Below, in pieces: positions 26,998 to 36,238 of a stretch of 64,000 nt of DNA. The position numbers and the translations under genes are program-made. Location of the stretch: NCBI GenBank assembly GCA_903892415.1, contig CAITIQ010000344.1:62001-126000 (forward strand). The letters are read 5' to 3'. The stretch comes from an uncultured delta proteobacterium. GTDB taxonomy: Bacteria; Myxococcota_A; Polyangia; Polyangiales; Polyangiaceae. Positions within the stretch are counted from its first letter, which is position 1. Each line of letters opens with the position of its first letter. Under the pieces are notes generated by a model. That model saw only the letters and a program-made list of their open reading frames with translations. It searched no databases and was not told the origin of the DNA.

Positions 26998-28673
26998 GTC
27001 TGGTTCAAAGGGCGCTAGCGACAATGGAGGGTTGGCGGACTTCACCCAATCCCATCTTGATGCGCGAGCTTCGCCAAGACGCTCGGTTGGTAAGGACGCC
27101 GTGGCTCATTATGGGCAGCACGATGCTGCTGGGGCTCACGATCGCAAGTATGGGTTCACAACGCGCTGGCGCGGCCCCTGAAGAAGTTGGAATGATGGTC
27201 TTTCAGGCCTTCTTCATTTTGGCATACTTCGCCTTGGCTATCGTTGGCCCTGCCGTCTCTGCCAATTCCATCGCGGCAGAGCGCGAGGGTCGCACCTGGG
27301 AGGCGATGCTTCTAACCGGGATGACAGCTCGCCAGATCACTCGGGGGAAGTTCCTTTCTGCCGCAACCTCAGTGGGTGTTTACGTAGTAGCGGCGGCGCC
27401 CATTAGTGCGCTGGCATTTCTTTTCGGAGGGGTCCACTGGTCCGAGGTACTCATTGCTTTCTTCTATCTCTTCTGGTCAGCCATGCTGTCGGTCAGCTTC
27501 GGGCTGGCAGTTAGTTCTCGGATGACCCAGTCGCGGGGGGCGATTGTGCTGACCCTCATCTGCGCTTTCCCCCTGTCTGGGTTCGTGTTTGCGATTTTTG
27601 GCCCGGGCCTTGGCCAGGGCATTCACGAACTTTGGCCTCAAGTTCCCAGTTCAGCTCCATTTTGGCTGCCTCTTGCCTACGTTCGCGGTGAGTTTGGGCT
27701 CACGTACCTCCTAGTGCTGGTGCTTGGCCCGCTGATTACGTTTGGCGCGCCTCTCTGGGGCTTCTACGAGGCTACGTTAGCGAACCTGACTGAGCCGACG
27801 GATGACAGGTCCACCGGGTTGAAGGTTTGGTTTAGTGGGCTTTGCATCGCTACGGCAGTGGCGGGCGTTGGGCTTCTAGGGTCTACCGCGAGGGGGTCGG
27901 TTAGTACCTCGCAGAGTGCAATCGTTGCGATGCTTGCGGTTGGGTTCCTTTGCATCTTTGGCGTGTTGATCCTTTTGGCGGATCCGCTTGGGGCTTCGAG
28001 GCGGGTACAGCGCCAATGGCAACTCTCGAACGCTGGTCGCGTCAATCGTTGGTATGGGCCAGGACTCGTGCGGACGATGAAGCTCGTGTTGTTTGCGTCT
28101 TTGGGTCTGCTGGCCATTTTCCTGGCGACGGCCCATATCCTAGGAGCCATCTTGGGGGTGCCGGTGGGCGACGGTGCGCTTGCCGTTGCTTGTTACAGCG
28201 CCGGGTTTGTCACGTTCATCGTCGGGTTGGCCGTGGCTCTCCGGTCTCGATCCAATAACGCGACAAGCGTGAGACTCGTGGTCGGCATTATCTTCATAGC
28301 GATCTGTGTGGTCCCAGCCATTGCTGCGTTCTTGGTGTCGGTCGTCTTCTTTCGCGGGTCCGATGACGGTTGGGTCGTTGCGGCGCCGTCGCCATTCTAT
28401 ATGGCCGCTTTCGCGCGGGGTGGGAGCACGGCAACCGTAGTAGCTGGTTGGGCTGCGACCTTCGGGTGGGCCGCGATTGGGGTCTTCCTGTTCCGAGTCG
28501 GCCAGAATCGAATCGAGGCTGTAATTGCGGACTTTGAGTCACGGCTCAAGGCCACTGATAGAATGTTCAACGAAGAGGACGCACTTGCATTGGCGGTCGA
28601 GGCTGGTCCCGCACATGATGGCGGGGGCTCGGCGCAAGGGGTGGAGACCGGAACGCAATCGGAACCTGGATAA
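26994..28673 (+). CDS. ABC-2 type transporter permease
   Basis: 559 residues with about twelve hydrophobic segments. It opens with NPILMRELRQDARLVRTPWL, the amphipathic lead typical of ABC-2/GldF-like permeases, and contains ANSIAAEREGRTWEAMLLTG, a conserved cytoplasmic motif of that family. The tail is cytoplasmic and charged. It begins at an ATGA overlap with the ATPase gene and ends the first MoxR-type block. Confidence 0.85.
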   Translation: MSLVQRALATMEGWRTSPNPILMRELRQDARLVRTPWLIMGSTMLLGLTIASMGSQRAGAAPEEVGMMVFQAFFILAYFALAIVGPAVSANSIAAEREGRTWEAMLLTGMTARQITRGKFLSAATSVGVYVVAAAPISALAFLFGGVHWSEVLIAFFYLFWSAMLSVSFGLAVSSRMTQSRGAIVLTLICAFPLSGFVFAIFGPGLGQGIHELWPQVPSSAPFWLPLAYVRGEFGLTYLLVLVLGPLITFGAPLWGFYEATLANLTEPTDDRSTGLKVWFSGLCIATAVAGVGLLGSTARGSVSTSQSAIVAMLAVGFLCIFGVLILLADPLGASRRVQRQWQLSNAGRVNRWYGPGLVRTMKLVLFASLGLLAIFLATAHILGAILGVPVGDGALAVACYSAGFVTFIVGLAVALRSRSNNATSVRLVVGIIFIAICVVPAIAAFLVSVVFFRGSDDGWVVAAPSPFYMAAFARGGSTATVVAGWAATFGWAAIGVFLFRVGQNRIEAVIADFESRLKATDRMFNEEDALALAVEAGPAHDGGGSAQGVETGTQSEPG

Positions 28674-28715
28674 GCTCAAGACCTTCGCCGGTCTGCGTGC
28701 TAGAGCGGGTCGACA

Positions 28716-29639
28716 GTGGGCTCATTCCGTCTGCTTCGACTCGCCGTTTCTGCCGCACTAGCCGTCGTGATCGTTGCCGGCAGCGGCAGTAGTTCAGCGG
28801 CAGACGGCCGATCAACGCGAACGGGCCTTCAAAAGACCTCGAGAGACAAGAAGAAGGCTGCTCAGGTTGAAGCCGACCTCGGCGTGCTTTCTCGTTTCTC
28901 GACCAAGTTCAAGCCCGGTGAGGCACGCGTCAAGAACATCAAGCGCATCGCCGAGCTGGTAAACGGGACCATTGTTCCCGCAAGTGAATCCTTTAGCCTC
29001 AACCGAACGGTCGGCGCGCGAACGGAAGAACGGGGCTTCGTTCCAGCGCCGAGTATTCTTGACCTCGAGTACGTAGAAACGGTCGGCGGCGGCGTAAGCC
29101 AGTTTGCGACAACCCTCTATAACGCGCTCTACAATGCTGGCTTTCCGATCCTCGAGCACAAGCCACACAGCCACTACATAAGCCGGTACCCACCTGGGGT
29201 CGAAGCCACCCTTTCGTGGCCGGGCCCGGACCTCGTCTTCAAGAACGACTCAGAATCGCCCGTGGTCATCAAGGCAACTGTGTCCAAAGACCGGGTCTCA
29301 GTGAAGCTGCTTGGCCATACGCCAGGACGGAAAGTGGAACGCAAAGCTCCAGTTGAACTCGAACGCAAGCCGGCGCCTGTTGAGCTGGTTGGGGATGCGA
29401 CAGTCTCGCCTTCGAAGCAGAAGGTTGAGCGCCCGGGGTCGCCCAGACGGTCGGTACGCGTGGAGCGCACAATCCAGAATCCCGGCAAGCCAAAGAAGGT
29501 TGACCAGGAGGTTGTGGTCTATCTTTCTTCGCGGAAGGTGGTGCGTGTGCACCCCTGTAAACTGCCAATCGGGCATAAGGATAGGTCGCCAGAACCATGT
29601 CCTTCCAAGGGCAAGAACAAGAGAGCAAAGAAGGCCTAG
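28716..29639 (+). CDS. VanW-family protein, exported
   Basis: 307 residues from a GTG. Signal peptide (LAVSAALAVVIVAGSGSSSA), then the VanW domain: FSTKFKPGEARVKNIKRIAE, GTIVPASESFSLNRTVGART, and ETVGGGVSQFATTLYNALYN with the conserved GGGVSQ. The domain is found in the accessory VanW of vancomycin clusters and in many envelope proteins; a peptidoglycan-related role is suspected but not proven. The C-terminal 80 residues are Lys/Pro/Val-rich and probably unstructured. It follows the ABC permease after 42 bases and could be co-transcribed with it. Confidence 0.85.
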   Translation: MGSFRLLRLAVSAALAVVIVAGSGSSSAADGRSTRTGLQKTSRDKKKAAQVEADLGVLSRFSTKFKPGEARVKNIKRIAELVNGTIVPASESFSLNRTVGARTEERGFVPAPSILDLEYVETVGGGVSQFATTLYNALYNAGFPILEHKPHSHYISRYPPGVEATLSWPGPDLVFKNDSESPVVIKATVSKDRVSVKLLGHTPGRKVERKAPVELERKPAPVELVGDATVSPSKQKVERPGSPRRSVRVERTIQNPGKPKKVDQEVVVYLSSRKVVRVHPCKLPIGHKDRSPEPCPSKGKNKRAKKA

Positions 29640-29786
29640 CCGAATGACGCTGTATCCGCCTTCGGCGGAACGCGAAGAGGGTTTCGCACCGGCTCTAAAG
29701 CGACAACAAAACAGTCAGCTTGAGGTGTCGAAAAACGGACAGACTACTTGCCTCAGCTTTGCTTTCAGTGCAGATGAGCCAAGCCC

Positions 29787-30797
29787 ATGGAGTCAGTAGC
29801 AACCGAACAGGCCCTGAGTAACGCTGCCCCCCGAGAAGGCCGCGAGCTCATTGAAGCTACCAAACCGTTCGTCGAGGAGAACGTCGCCGAGAGTTGGCGA
29901 CACCTCATCGTCGCTATCGTGCTGATCGCCGGTGCAACCACCGCGTCAGCGTTGGTGCCGTTCTGGCCGGCGCGACTTTGCAGCGCAGTTCTCTCTGGGC
30001 TGCTGATCGTGCGGCTCTTCATCATCTATCACGACTTTTTTCACGGGGCGCTACTGCGTAACTCCAAAGCCGCCAAGGTTGTGCTCAGCATCTACGGGAT
30101 GCTGGTGCTTGCGCCCCCGCGGGTTTGGAAAGAAACGCACAACTACCATCACGCGCATACGGCTCAGATTATTGGGTCGCACATCGGGTCATTTCCGGTC
30201 GTGACCACCGAGATGTGGAAGAAGATGAGCGCGCGGGACCGACTCAAGTACAAAGTCGTGCGTCACCCGCTGACGATTCTGCTCGGCTATGTGCCGATTT
30301 TCATGATCGGCATGTGCGTGAACTCGTTGCGCAAGTCGTTTACTAAGTATTGGGACTCTGCTGCGGCACTGGCAATCAACTGGGTGCTGACCGCAACGCT
30401 GATCTGGCAGTTTGGTGTCGCGACTACATTTTTTACTTACCTACTGCCCCTGATGGTAGCCACCGCGATGGGAGGCTATCTCTTTTACGCTCAGCATAAT
30501 TTCCCTTCGATGGTGCTTCGGCCACGCCAGAATTGGACGTTCGCTGGTGCCGCGCTCGAGTCCTCAAGCTACATGCCGATGGGCTCGTTCATGCAATGGA
30601 TGACGGGGAACATTGGGTTTCACCATGTCCACCACCTCAACTCCCAGATACCGTTCTACCGACTTCCCGAAACAATGGCGTCGATCGTAGAGCTGCAAGC
30701 GCCCGGGCAGACTTCGCTGGCGCCCACGGATGTTGCACGCTGTCTCCAATTGAAACTGTGGGACGCGGAGCGAAAGGAGATGGTTGGCTACCCGTAG
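29787..30797 (+). CDS. Membrane fatty acid desaturase
   Basis: 336 residues. The three histidine boxes of the di-iron membrane desaturases are present: HDFFH near residue 82, HNYHHAH near 117 and HHVHH near 279. Hydrophobic helices lie before the first box and between the second and third. It probably introduces a double bond into phospholipid acyl chains or acyl-lipids in the inner membrane. The gene is monocistronic as far as can be seen, with a 147-base gap upstream containing a weak hairpin and a 191-base gap downstream. Confidence 0.88.
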   Translation: MESVATEQALSNAAPREGRELIEATKPFVEENVAESWRHLIVAIVLIAGATTASALVPFWPARLCSAVLSGLLIVRLFIIYHDFFHGALLRNSKAAKVVLSIYGMLVLAPPRVWKETHNYHHAHTAQIIGSHIGSFPVVTTEMWKKMSARDRLKYKVVRHPLTILLGYVPIFMIGMCVNSLRKSFTKYWDSAAALAINWVLTATLIWQFGVATTFFTYLLPLMVATAMGGYLFYAQHNFPSMVLRPRQNWTFAGAALESSSYMPMGSFMQWMTGNIGFHHVHHLNSQIPFYRLPETMASIVELQAPGQTSLAPTDVARCLQLKLWDAERKEMVGYP

Positions 30798-30836
30798 ACA
30801 CTAAGCCCAGTTTCACAAATAAGCGTGTGTGGGCCA

Positions 30837-30865
30837 TTGACACGTTCCAATGGTGAGTGGAACAT
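30837..30865 (+). promoter_or_regulatory. Candidate promoter with embedded inverted repeat upstream of the H1-like gene
   Basis: A perfect TTGACA (30837-30842) stands 17 bases before a weak -10 box, GAACAT (30860-30865). Between and into the -10 box lies a perfect palindrome with arms GTTCCA (30844-30849) and TGGAAC (30858-30863) and an eight-base spacer. The arrangement is what a repressor site overlapping a promoter looks like. The -10 match is only three of six, so the promoter is tentative. Confidence 0.4.
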
Positions 30866-30988
30866 CTGACTCCTGTAAGCCCGTTCATTGACGGGGGCTG
30901 CCCAAGCAGTCGATGCGCCATGATCCAACGTGGCGACCAAAGCCAGCCCCAACTGCACTCGGGCGCGGCGATAGCCAGGAGAACAACT

Positions 30989-31564
30989 GTGACCACATCG
31001 CGCGATGAGATTAGAAGTCTTGTAGGGAAGTTTACCTCGGACCTTGAGGGCCTCGTGCGAACGGCGGCGATAGCGGCGGTTCAAAGTGCACTTGGAGGCG
31101 CTACGCCCAAGGTCGCCTTTGACAAGACGCTAGCCACCGCCCTCGCCTCCAAGCGCGTTGCAGCCAAACCAGCAAAAGTTGGGACGGCGACCAAGACCAC
31201 AAAACCCGTCGTTAGGCCAAGCCTGGTCACCAAGACGCTCAAGGCCAAGCCCGCCAAACCTGCGAAGGCCCCGAGGAATGCGCCCGCCAAACCTGCTAAA
31301 GCCGCAAAGGCCAGTGGAAAGGCGGCTGCGCAGAAGCGAATCCGTCGCTCCGACGACCAGATTGATTTGATGGCAAACGCCATCCACGAGTATGTCGCGG
31401 CCCACCCCGGCTCCGGGGCCGAACAAATCAAGACCTCTTTGAAGATCTCCAAGGCCCAATGGCTGCTACCCATCAAGCGACTTCAAGATCAGGGGCGACT
31501 CATTGCCCGAGGAGAGAAGCGAAGTACGACCTATACCTCGGCTAGGTCTCCCTCGAAAAAGTAG
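30989..31564 (+). CDS. Histone H1-like, lysine-rich DNA-binding protein with winged-helix C-terminus
   Basis: 191 residues from the GTG at 30989, chosen because AGGAG at 30977-30981 is spaced seven bases before it; the frame is open further upstream but has no ribosome site. Residues 1-50 are helical. Residues about 55-120 are a Lys/Ala/Pro repeat (KAKPAKPAKAPRNAPAKPAK) like the tail of eukaryotic H1 or bacterial Hc1. Residues about 130-180 form a winged-helix-like unit with IHEYVAAHPGSGAEQIKTSL and LIARGEKRSTTY. Binding to DNA as a nucleoid-associated protein or regulator is inferred. A candidate promoter with an operator-like palindrome lies upstream; the methyltransferase gene follows after six bases. 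Confidence 0.72.
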   Translation: MTTSRDEIRSLVGKFTSDLEGLVRTAAIAAVQSALGGATPKVAFDKTLATALASKRVAAKPAKVGTATKTTKPVVRPSLVTKTLKAKPAKPAKAPRNAPAKPAKAAKASGKAAAQKRIRRSDDQIDLMANAIHEYVAAHPGSGAEQIKTSLKISKAQWLLPIKRLQDQGRLIARGEKRSTTYTSARSPSKK

Positions 31565-31570
31565 CGCAAG

Positions 31571-32236
31571 ATGACGCCGCGGGGGACCGACGTGGACGCG
31601 GTGGAGAAAGAGCGGGAGCGATTCATCGTTACGCAAACGGTGCTCGCTCCCGTTCCGCTTTTGCCCAACATCCTGCTCTATCAAGCGACCTCACTCTCCC
31701 CGCTTTGGACGGAGTCCCAGGAATTCCTCGAGCGGCACGAGCTTGATCCACCCTATTGGGCCTTTGCGTGGCCCGGGGGTATCGCACTAGCGCTCTACGT
31801 CCTGGGTCATCCCGAAACGGTGCGAGGCAGAGCCGTCGTTGATTTCGGAAGTGGCAGCGGATTGGTGGCGATCGCCGCCGCCCTTGCAGGCGCTGCCTCG
31901 GTGGTTGCTGTCGACCGCGATCCATTGGCTAGGACCGCTATTCGTCTAAACTCAGCAAGTTGGAAGGGGCTTGTAGGAGTCGCGGCGGAGCCGCCGCCAA
32001 TTAGCCGCGGGGATTGTGTACTGGGAGGCGACTTGTTCTACGAGGCCGAACCAGCGCGGACATTCTCGGAGTGGTTCCGAACTCTGGCAAAATTGGGCGC
32101 TCAGGTGTTCGTTGGCGATCCGGGCAGAGCCTATGTCCCGCAGGACTTTCGATGTGTCGAGGAACTTGAAGTACCAACGATGCCCGATCTTGAGTCGCGA
32201 GACCGCATGCTCGCTCGAGTCCTTACTCCCCAATAA
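31571..32236 (+). CDS. Class I SAM-dependent methyltransferase (ETFB-lysine methyltransferase-like)
   Basis: 221 residues. SAM-binding motif I is VVDFGSGSGLVAIAAALAGA near residue 90, with the acidic motif II in VAVDRDPLA and a GGDLFYE motif in place of motif IV. The N-terminal PYWAFAWPGGIALALYVL and the late VFVGDPGRAY are the pattern of the nicotinamide N-methyltransferase-like/METTL20 (ETFB lysine methyltransferase) group. A protein lysine target is therefore plausible. It follows the lysine-rich H1-like gene after six bases, which makes that protein one possible substrate, though this is only a guess from position. Its last 14 bases overlap the convergent lipoprotein gene. Confidence 0.78.
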   Translation: MTPRGTDVDAVEKERERFIVTQTVLAPVPLLPNILLYQATSLSPLWTESQEFLERHELDPPYWAFAWPGGIALALYVLGHPETVRGRAVVDFGSGSGLVAIAAALAGAASVVAVDRDPLARTAIRLNSASWKGLVGVAAEPPPISRGDCVLGGDLFYEAEPARTFSEWFRTLAKLGAQVFVGDPGRAYVPQDFRCVEELEVPTMPDLESRDRMLARVLTPQ

Positions 32237-33293
32237 GCCCCAATGTCTCTGTAGATTCACCTATCGGCTCAACAGACACAAGCTCGACAAGATTGGGAAG
32301 TGGAGACGTTTGTTTCCAGATCGGGCTCTCCCAATCGTTCCAAAGTACTTGTGAAGCGGTCACGCCAGGTTTGAGTTTCAACGAGATGCGGTAGCGCTTG
32401 AGCTGGAGCCCGTCAGCAGTGGGAGTGATTCGCGTAACGGTCAACGTCGGCTGCTCTTTGACTGGAACGCGGTAGTCCACGAAGCTCGACTCGAAGACCT
32501 TCTCACGCCCTTGCACCGACCAGCGCCACCCAATGAGGTTCTCGGTCTTTCCCTCACGAGTCTGGCGCTTCTCCACCACCTGCAGGAACGTGGTTTCGTC
32601 GTCGAACCTTGCGAGTCCAAATCCAGTCGATGTATTGAAGGCATCAAGTAGGGGTAGCTTTGCAATGAAGCGCGGGCTCCGACCATCTATCTGGTAGAGC
32701 TCACGCTCCGCCAGCGGGAAGCTAATCGGTTGCGTTTGCGGCGGCTCTTCGCCTGGCGTTGGCTCCGGCACCGGACCGAAGTCGGTATCTCGATCAGAGC
32801 GCTCCAACGCCACTCGGGTTGCGAGCGCGGCCTCATCGGCTAAGCGCCACTCGACGAGGGCATAGCGACCATTCAACAGTTGGCGAGTCATTACTCGGTC
32901 TGTCTCCCGCGCGTAGGGAGCCCGAACGCGGTCCCACGACGCAGAAGTAGCCGGGTCGGGGAACGTGTCCCGTTCACTAATCACGGCTCCTGGAACGAGC
33001 CCGGCCAAGACGGCAGCTTCGTAGCGGCTAAGCAGGGGCCCGCAGGAGACGACTCCCCCCTTCGTTTGCGGCTCGAGACCTGTCTGCGCGCAGATTGCCT
33101 TGAGCAAGTCGGCGTCGGATTGTGGCGCACTGACCTCAAATGAGAGCAACGTCGATAGCATCGCCTTCGGCTCCTGGCGGCCAGGTTCCCCCGCGACAAC
33201 TCGTGCGGTTTCGGGTTGCTCGCTTGCGCCACAGGCCAAGAGCACTAGGCAACACCATGCGGATGCCAATTCTCGTGCACCGTCGCTAAGCAT
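32223..33293 (-). CDS. Lipoprotein of unknown function
   Basis: 356 residues from the ATG at 33293; a TTG at 33317 is an alternative. A hydrophobic stretch ends in the lipobox LLACGASEQ, so lipid anchoring is likely. The rest is a mixed alpha/beta extracytoplasmic chain with a Pro/Glu linker near the middle (PVPEPTPGEEPPQTQP) and a C-terminal half rich in beta strands. I recognise no family and no catalytic motif. It is convergent with and overlaps the methyltransferase gene, and is divergent from the DUF58 gene across 108 bases in which I see no definite signal. Confidence 0.65.
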   Translation of the reverse strand: MLSDGARELASAWCCLVLLACGASEQPETARVVAGEPGRQEPKAMLSTLLSFEVSAPQSDADLLKAICAQTGLEPQTKGGVVSCGPLLSRYEAAVLAGLVPGAVISERDTFPDPATSASWDRVRAPYARETDRVMTRQLLNGRYALVEWRLADEAALATRVALERSDRDTDFGPVPEPTPGEEPPQTQPISFPLAERELYQIDGRSPRFIAKLPLLDAFNTSTGFGLARFDDETTFLQVVEKRQTREGKTENLIGWRWSVQGREKVFESSFVDYRVPVKEQPTLTVTRITPTADGLQLKRYRISLKLKPGVTASQVLWNDWESPIWKQTSPLPNLVELVSVEPIGESTETLGLIGE

Positions 33294-33401
33294 CCCCCAA
33301 GTGTTACACGCGCACAAAACTTACCCAACAATTCGACCTGCGCTCGCAAGAAGCAGACTGCTCACGTGTAGCTCGACGGGCCTTGAGGCATCGTCTACAC
33401 C

Positions 33402-34289
33402 ATGAGCGTGCCGGGCCCCGCGCTTCTTGACCCTGCTAACGTCCGCGAGCTGGAAGCTCTACGTCGCCGACTTGAGGTGCGCGCGCGGTCAGGCCACGGT
33501 GGCGATCACCTCTCCAAGCGAAAGGGCTCCAGCGTCGAGTTTAGAGAGCACCGCGGGTATGAGCCCGGGGACGATCTCCGCCGTATCGATTGGGGAGCCT
33601 ACGCGCGCACCGGCGAGCCAATGATCAAGGTGTTTCGTTCAGAGGAAGACGTCGTCGTCCGCTTCCTCTGCGACACCTCAGCCTCGATGGGTTTTGGGGA
33701 CCCCTCGAAGCTTGAATTTGCTCAGCGTTTTGCGGCGGCGGTCGGCTACATGGTTTTGGCCCGAAGCGAACGCGCCCAAGTTCTTTCTGCTGCCGATGGG
33801 CTCGTTTCAACGCGGGCGCCCAGCAGAGGCCGGCCTGGCTTGCCAGGCTTCCTGGCATCACTCGAGCAGCTTGCCGCCAACGGCGAGACGAATCTTTCAA
33901 AGGCTATCGATGAAACGCTGCGACGCAGTCCGCGACCCGGGTTGCTGATCGTCATTAGCGACTTCTTTGATCCGTCGCAGGTCATCTCGAGTCTGAAGCA
34001 AGCCGTCTTCGCTGGGCATCAGGTATCCATTCTGCAAGTGCTCGCTCCGGAAGAGCTCGAGCCAAACTATGAAGGTGACCTTGCGCTGGTAGATGCTGAG
34101 ACAGGAGTCACCATCGAAGTCACAATGGATATCGGCGCTTTGGAGGCCTATAGGCAAAGACTGCAAAGCCTTAGTGACACACTCGCGGATTTCGCTCGGA
34201 GGCACCGCGCGAGCTATGGGCGCCACTCGACGACAGATAGTATAGTTGAGTCTGTTCGGGACTTCGTCGAGCGAGGAGCGCGCCTTTGA
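33402..34289 (+). CDS. DUF58 protein with VWA-like fold
   Basis: 295 residues. The DUF58 signature is clear: SSVEFREHRGYEPGDDLRRI then DWGAYARTGEPMIKVF near residue 65, followed by a VWA-like segment with a metal-site motif DTSASM near residue 91. No membrane helices. DUF58 proteins work with MoxR ATPases and BatA-like VWA proteins; here the BatA-like gene follows with a TTGA overlap while moxR is about 9.5 kb upstream. The stop-start coupling marks the start of the second block of the MoxR-type cluster. Confidence 0.88.
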   Translation: MSVPGPALLDPANVRELEALRRRLEVRARSGHGGDHLSKRKGSSVEFREHRGYEPGDDLRRIDWGAYARTGEPMIKVFRSEEDVVVRFLCDTSASMGFGDPSKLEFAQRFAAAVGYMVLARSERAQVLSAADGLVSTRAPSRGRPGLPGFLASLEQLAANGETNLSKAIDETLRRSPRPGLLIVISDFFDPSQVISSLKQAVFAGHQVSILQVLAPEELEPNYEGDLALVDAETGVTIEVTMDIGALEAYRQRLQSLSDTLADFARRHRASYGRHSTTDSIVESVRDFVERGARL

Positions 34290-36238
34290 ACTCGTTGGCG
34301 CTGACCTCCATGGGCGGCCTGCTGCTTTTGCTATTGGCCATCCCGCTGGTCGTCCTTTATATCTTACGGGTCCGCCGCCGGAAGGTAAGCGTTGGCTCAA
34401 CCTGGCTTTGGGCAGCTGCTCAGCGCGACTTGATGGCCAAGTCGCCATTTAAGCGGCTCCTGCTGCAGGTACCATTGTTGTTGCAGCTTGCGCTCTTAGC
34501 TGCGCTCGCCGTTGCGTTAGCCAAACCTGCTCGACTGGCGGAAGGTGTGTTCGGCGAGCATGTTGCCATCGTCATTGATGTAAGCGCCTCGATGTCGACC
34601 CAGGAGGGAGAGGCCGAAACGCGCCTCTCAAGCGCAAAGGCAGCAGCTGTCGAGCTGGTAAAGGGATTACCGCCCGGTGCGCAACTCATGATTGTGGAGG
34701 CGTCCCACGAGCCCAGAATTGCCTCCCCTTTGGACAGAGACCGAGCTCGCATAGATGGGGCCATTCGTAACGTCGAGCAGCAGGACGTGGTTGGAAACCT
34801 CTCCGGGGCCATCGCATTGGCGGTAGACCGTCTCAAGGAGTTTGAAGACGGACGCGTCGTCGTATTCACCGACGGTTACTTGGCAGAGCCGCCGGAGCTC
34901 GCGAAGACCAAGACACCCATCGAATTCGTCCTCGTTGGAAAGCCGCAGAACAATGCGGCTATCGTTCGCCTAGACGCGCGGGTCTACACCGACGGCGAAA
35001 GTAAGAAGGAGCTCAGCGAGGTATTCGTCCTACTTGCTAATTACGGCACTGAAAGCCGAGAAGCATTTGTTACTGTTCGCTTGGATGGCGAGGAATCCCC
35101 GCGCGATTCACGCAGGCTGGTATTGCCCCCGGGAGAACGGACGCCAGTAGTACTCGTGTTCGAGGCAAGCTCGGCAGAGGCAGGACGAGCGCTAGTGGTG
35201 GACGTCTCTCCGCATGATGCAATGCCGGTGGATGACGTTGCATACACGAAGGTGCCTTACGGTGAAGACTTAGAAGTTTGGTACCTCCCCAAAACGCCTA
35301 CGGACGAGAACGTTTGGGCCCTTCGTGCATTCTCCGCCGACCCTAAGGTCCGGCTGAAAAAAGGGGTATTAGGGGCGAACGATCAGAGCATTCCCGCTGA
35401 AGCCTTGGTCGTCGTCGACGGGGCGTGTCCAGCAGCAGACTTTCCAGGCGGAGACTTACTGGTAATCAATCCGGGGCCCGGCGCGTGTCTCGGGCTCAAC
35501 GCGAAGCCCGCGGTGAAAGAGCCGATTATTACTTCCTGGGAGACTGGAGACGCCCGGATGCGCTTCGTTTCACTCGATCGCCTCCACATCTCCGAAGCCA
35601 CGCCACTGGAGGGCGGTGCCCACATTACAGAACTTGCCAGAGCCGATGACAACGTCATTATTCGCGACGCGTCGACTCCTGGAAGAACGGCGACCGTCGT
35701 GGGTTTCAACGTTGGAGAGTCAGATTGGCCCTTGAAGGCGTCCTGGGTGCTCTTCTGTCGCAACATTGCCGAGCAAGCGCGCCTCCACCGCACCGCAAGC
35801 ACGAACACGACCTTGGTAGCTGGCGCGCCTCTACGAGTGAGTGTACCAGCGGGAACAGTCTCCGTCGCAGCGACGAGTCCCACAGGAGCAACGTTGGACG
35901 TTTCGCTCCGAAGTGGGCTCGCCGTAATTCCTCGGTCGAGCAAGGTCGGTATCTATAGGCTTTCGTACTCGGGTCGAACGACTGGGGCCATAGCCATACC
36001 TCTCAATCTTACGAGTGAGACCGAGTCAAACCTGAGCGCGCTTGCCAACCTCCCTAGCTCTGGTCAGGTATCAACCAGACGGAGCGAAGACGCTCCTAAG
36101 CATTTTCTAGAGTTTGGCTGGCTCCTGGCAGCATTGGGACTCGCACTCCTGCTATTTGAAGTCTGGTACCACACCCGCGACCCGCAATCCGCTGGGCTGA
36201 AGGGGACTCATCCAATCGGTAAAGTACGGGTTCGATGA
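34286..36238 (+). CDS. BatA-like membrane protein with VWA domain
   Basis: 650 residues from a TTG overlapping the DUF58 stop. Two N-terminal membrane helices (LLLLLLAIPLVVLYILRV and LLQLALLAALAVALA) are followed by a VWA domain with MIDAS motif VIDVSASMS near residue 93 and VVVFTDG. A long beta-rich extracytoplasmic part follows, then a C-terminal helix (WLLAALGLALLLFEVWY). This is the BatA/aerotolerance layout extended at the C-terminus. It overlaps the next gene by four bases. The role is probably assembly or stress protection at the envelope together with MoxR and DUF58, as known for relatives. Confidence 0.83.
   Translation: MNSLALTSMGGLLLLLLAIPLVVLYILRVRRRKVSVGSTWLWAAAQRDLMAKSPFKRLLLQVPLLLQLALLAALAVALAKPARLAEGVFGEHVAIVIDVSASMSTQEGEAETRLSSAKAAAVELVKGLPPGAQLMIVEASHEPRIASPLDRDRARIDGAIRNVEQQDVVGNLSGAIALAVDRLKEFEDGRVVVFTDGYLAEPPELAKTKTPIEFVLVGKPQNNAAIVRLDARVYTDGESKKELSEVFVLLANYGTESREAFVTVRLDGEESPRDSRRLVLPPGERTPVVLVFEASSAEAGRALVVDVSPHDAMPVDDVAYTKVPYGEDLEVWYLPKTPTDENVWALRAFSADPKVRLKKGVLGANDQSIPAEALVVVDGACPAADFPGGDLLVINPGPGACLGLNAKPAVKEPIITSWETGDARMRFVSLDRLHISEATPLEGGAHITELARADDNVIIRDASTPGRTATVVGFNVGESDWPLKASWVLFCRNIAEQARLHRTASTNTTLVAGAPLRVSVPAGTVSVAATSPTGATLDVSLRSGLAVIPRSSKVGIYRLSYSGRTTGAIAIPLNLTSETESNLSALANLPSSGQVSTRRSEDAPKHFLEFGWLLAALGLALLLFEVWYHTRDPQSAGLKGTHPIGKVRVR

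Noticed and set aside
29655-29669. Terminator after the VanW gene
   Set aside because: The stem is only six pairs with a three-base loop and no T run follows; too weak to call.
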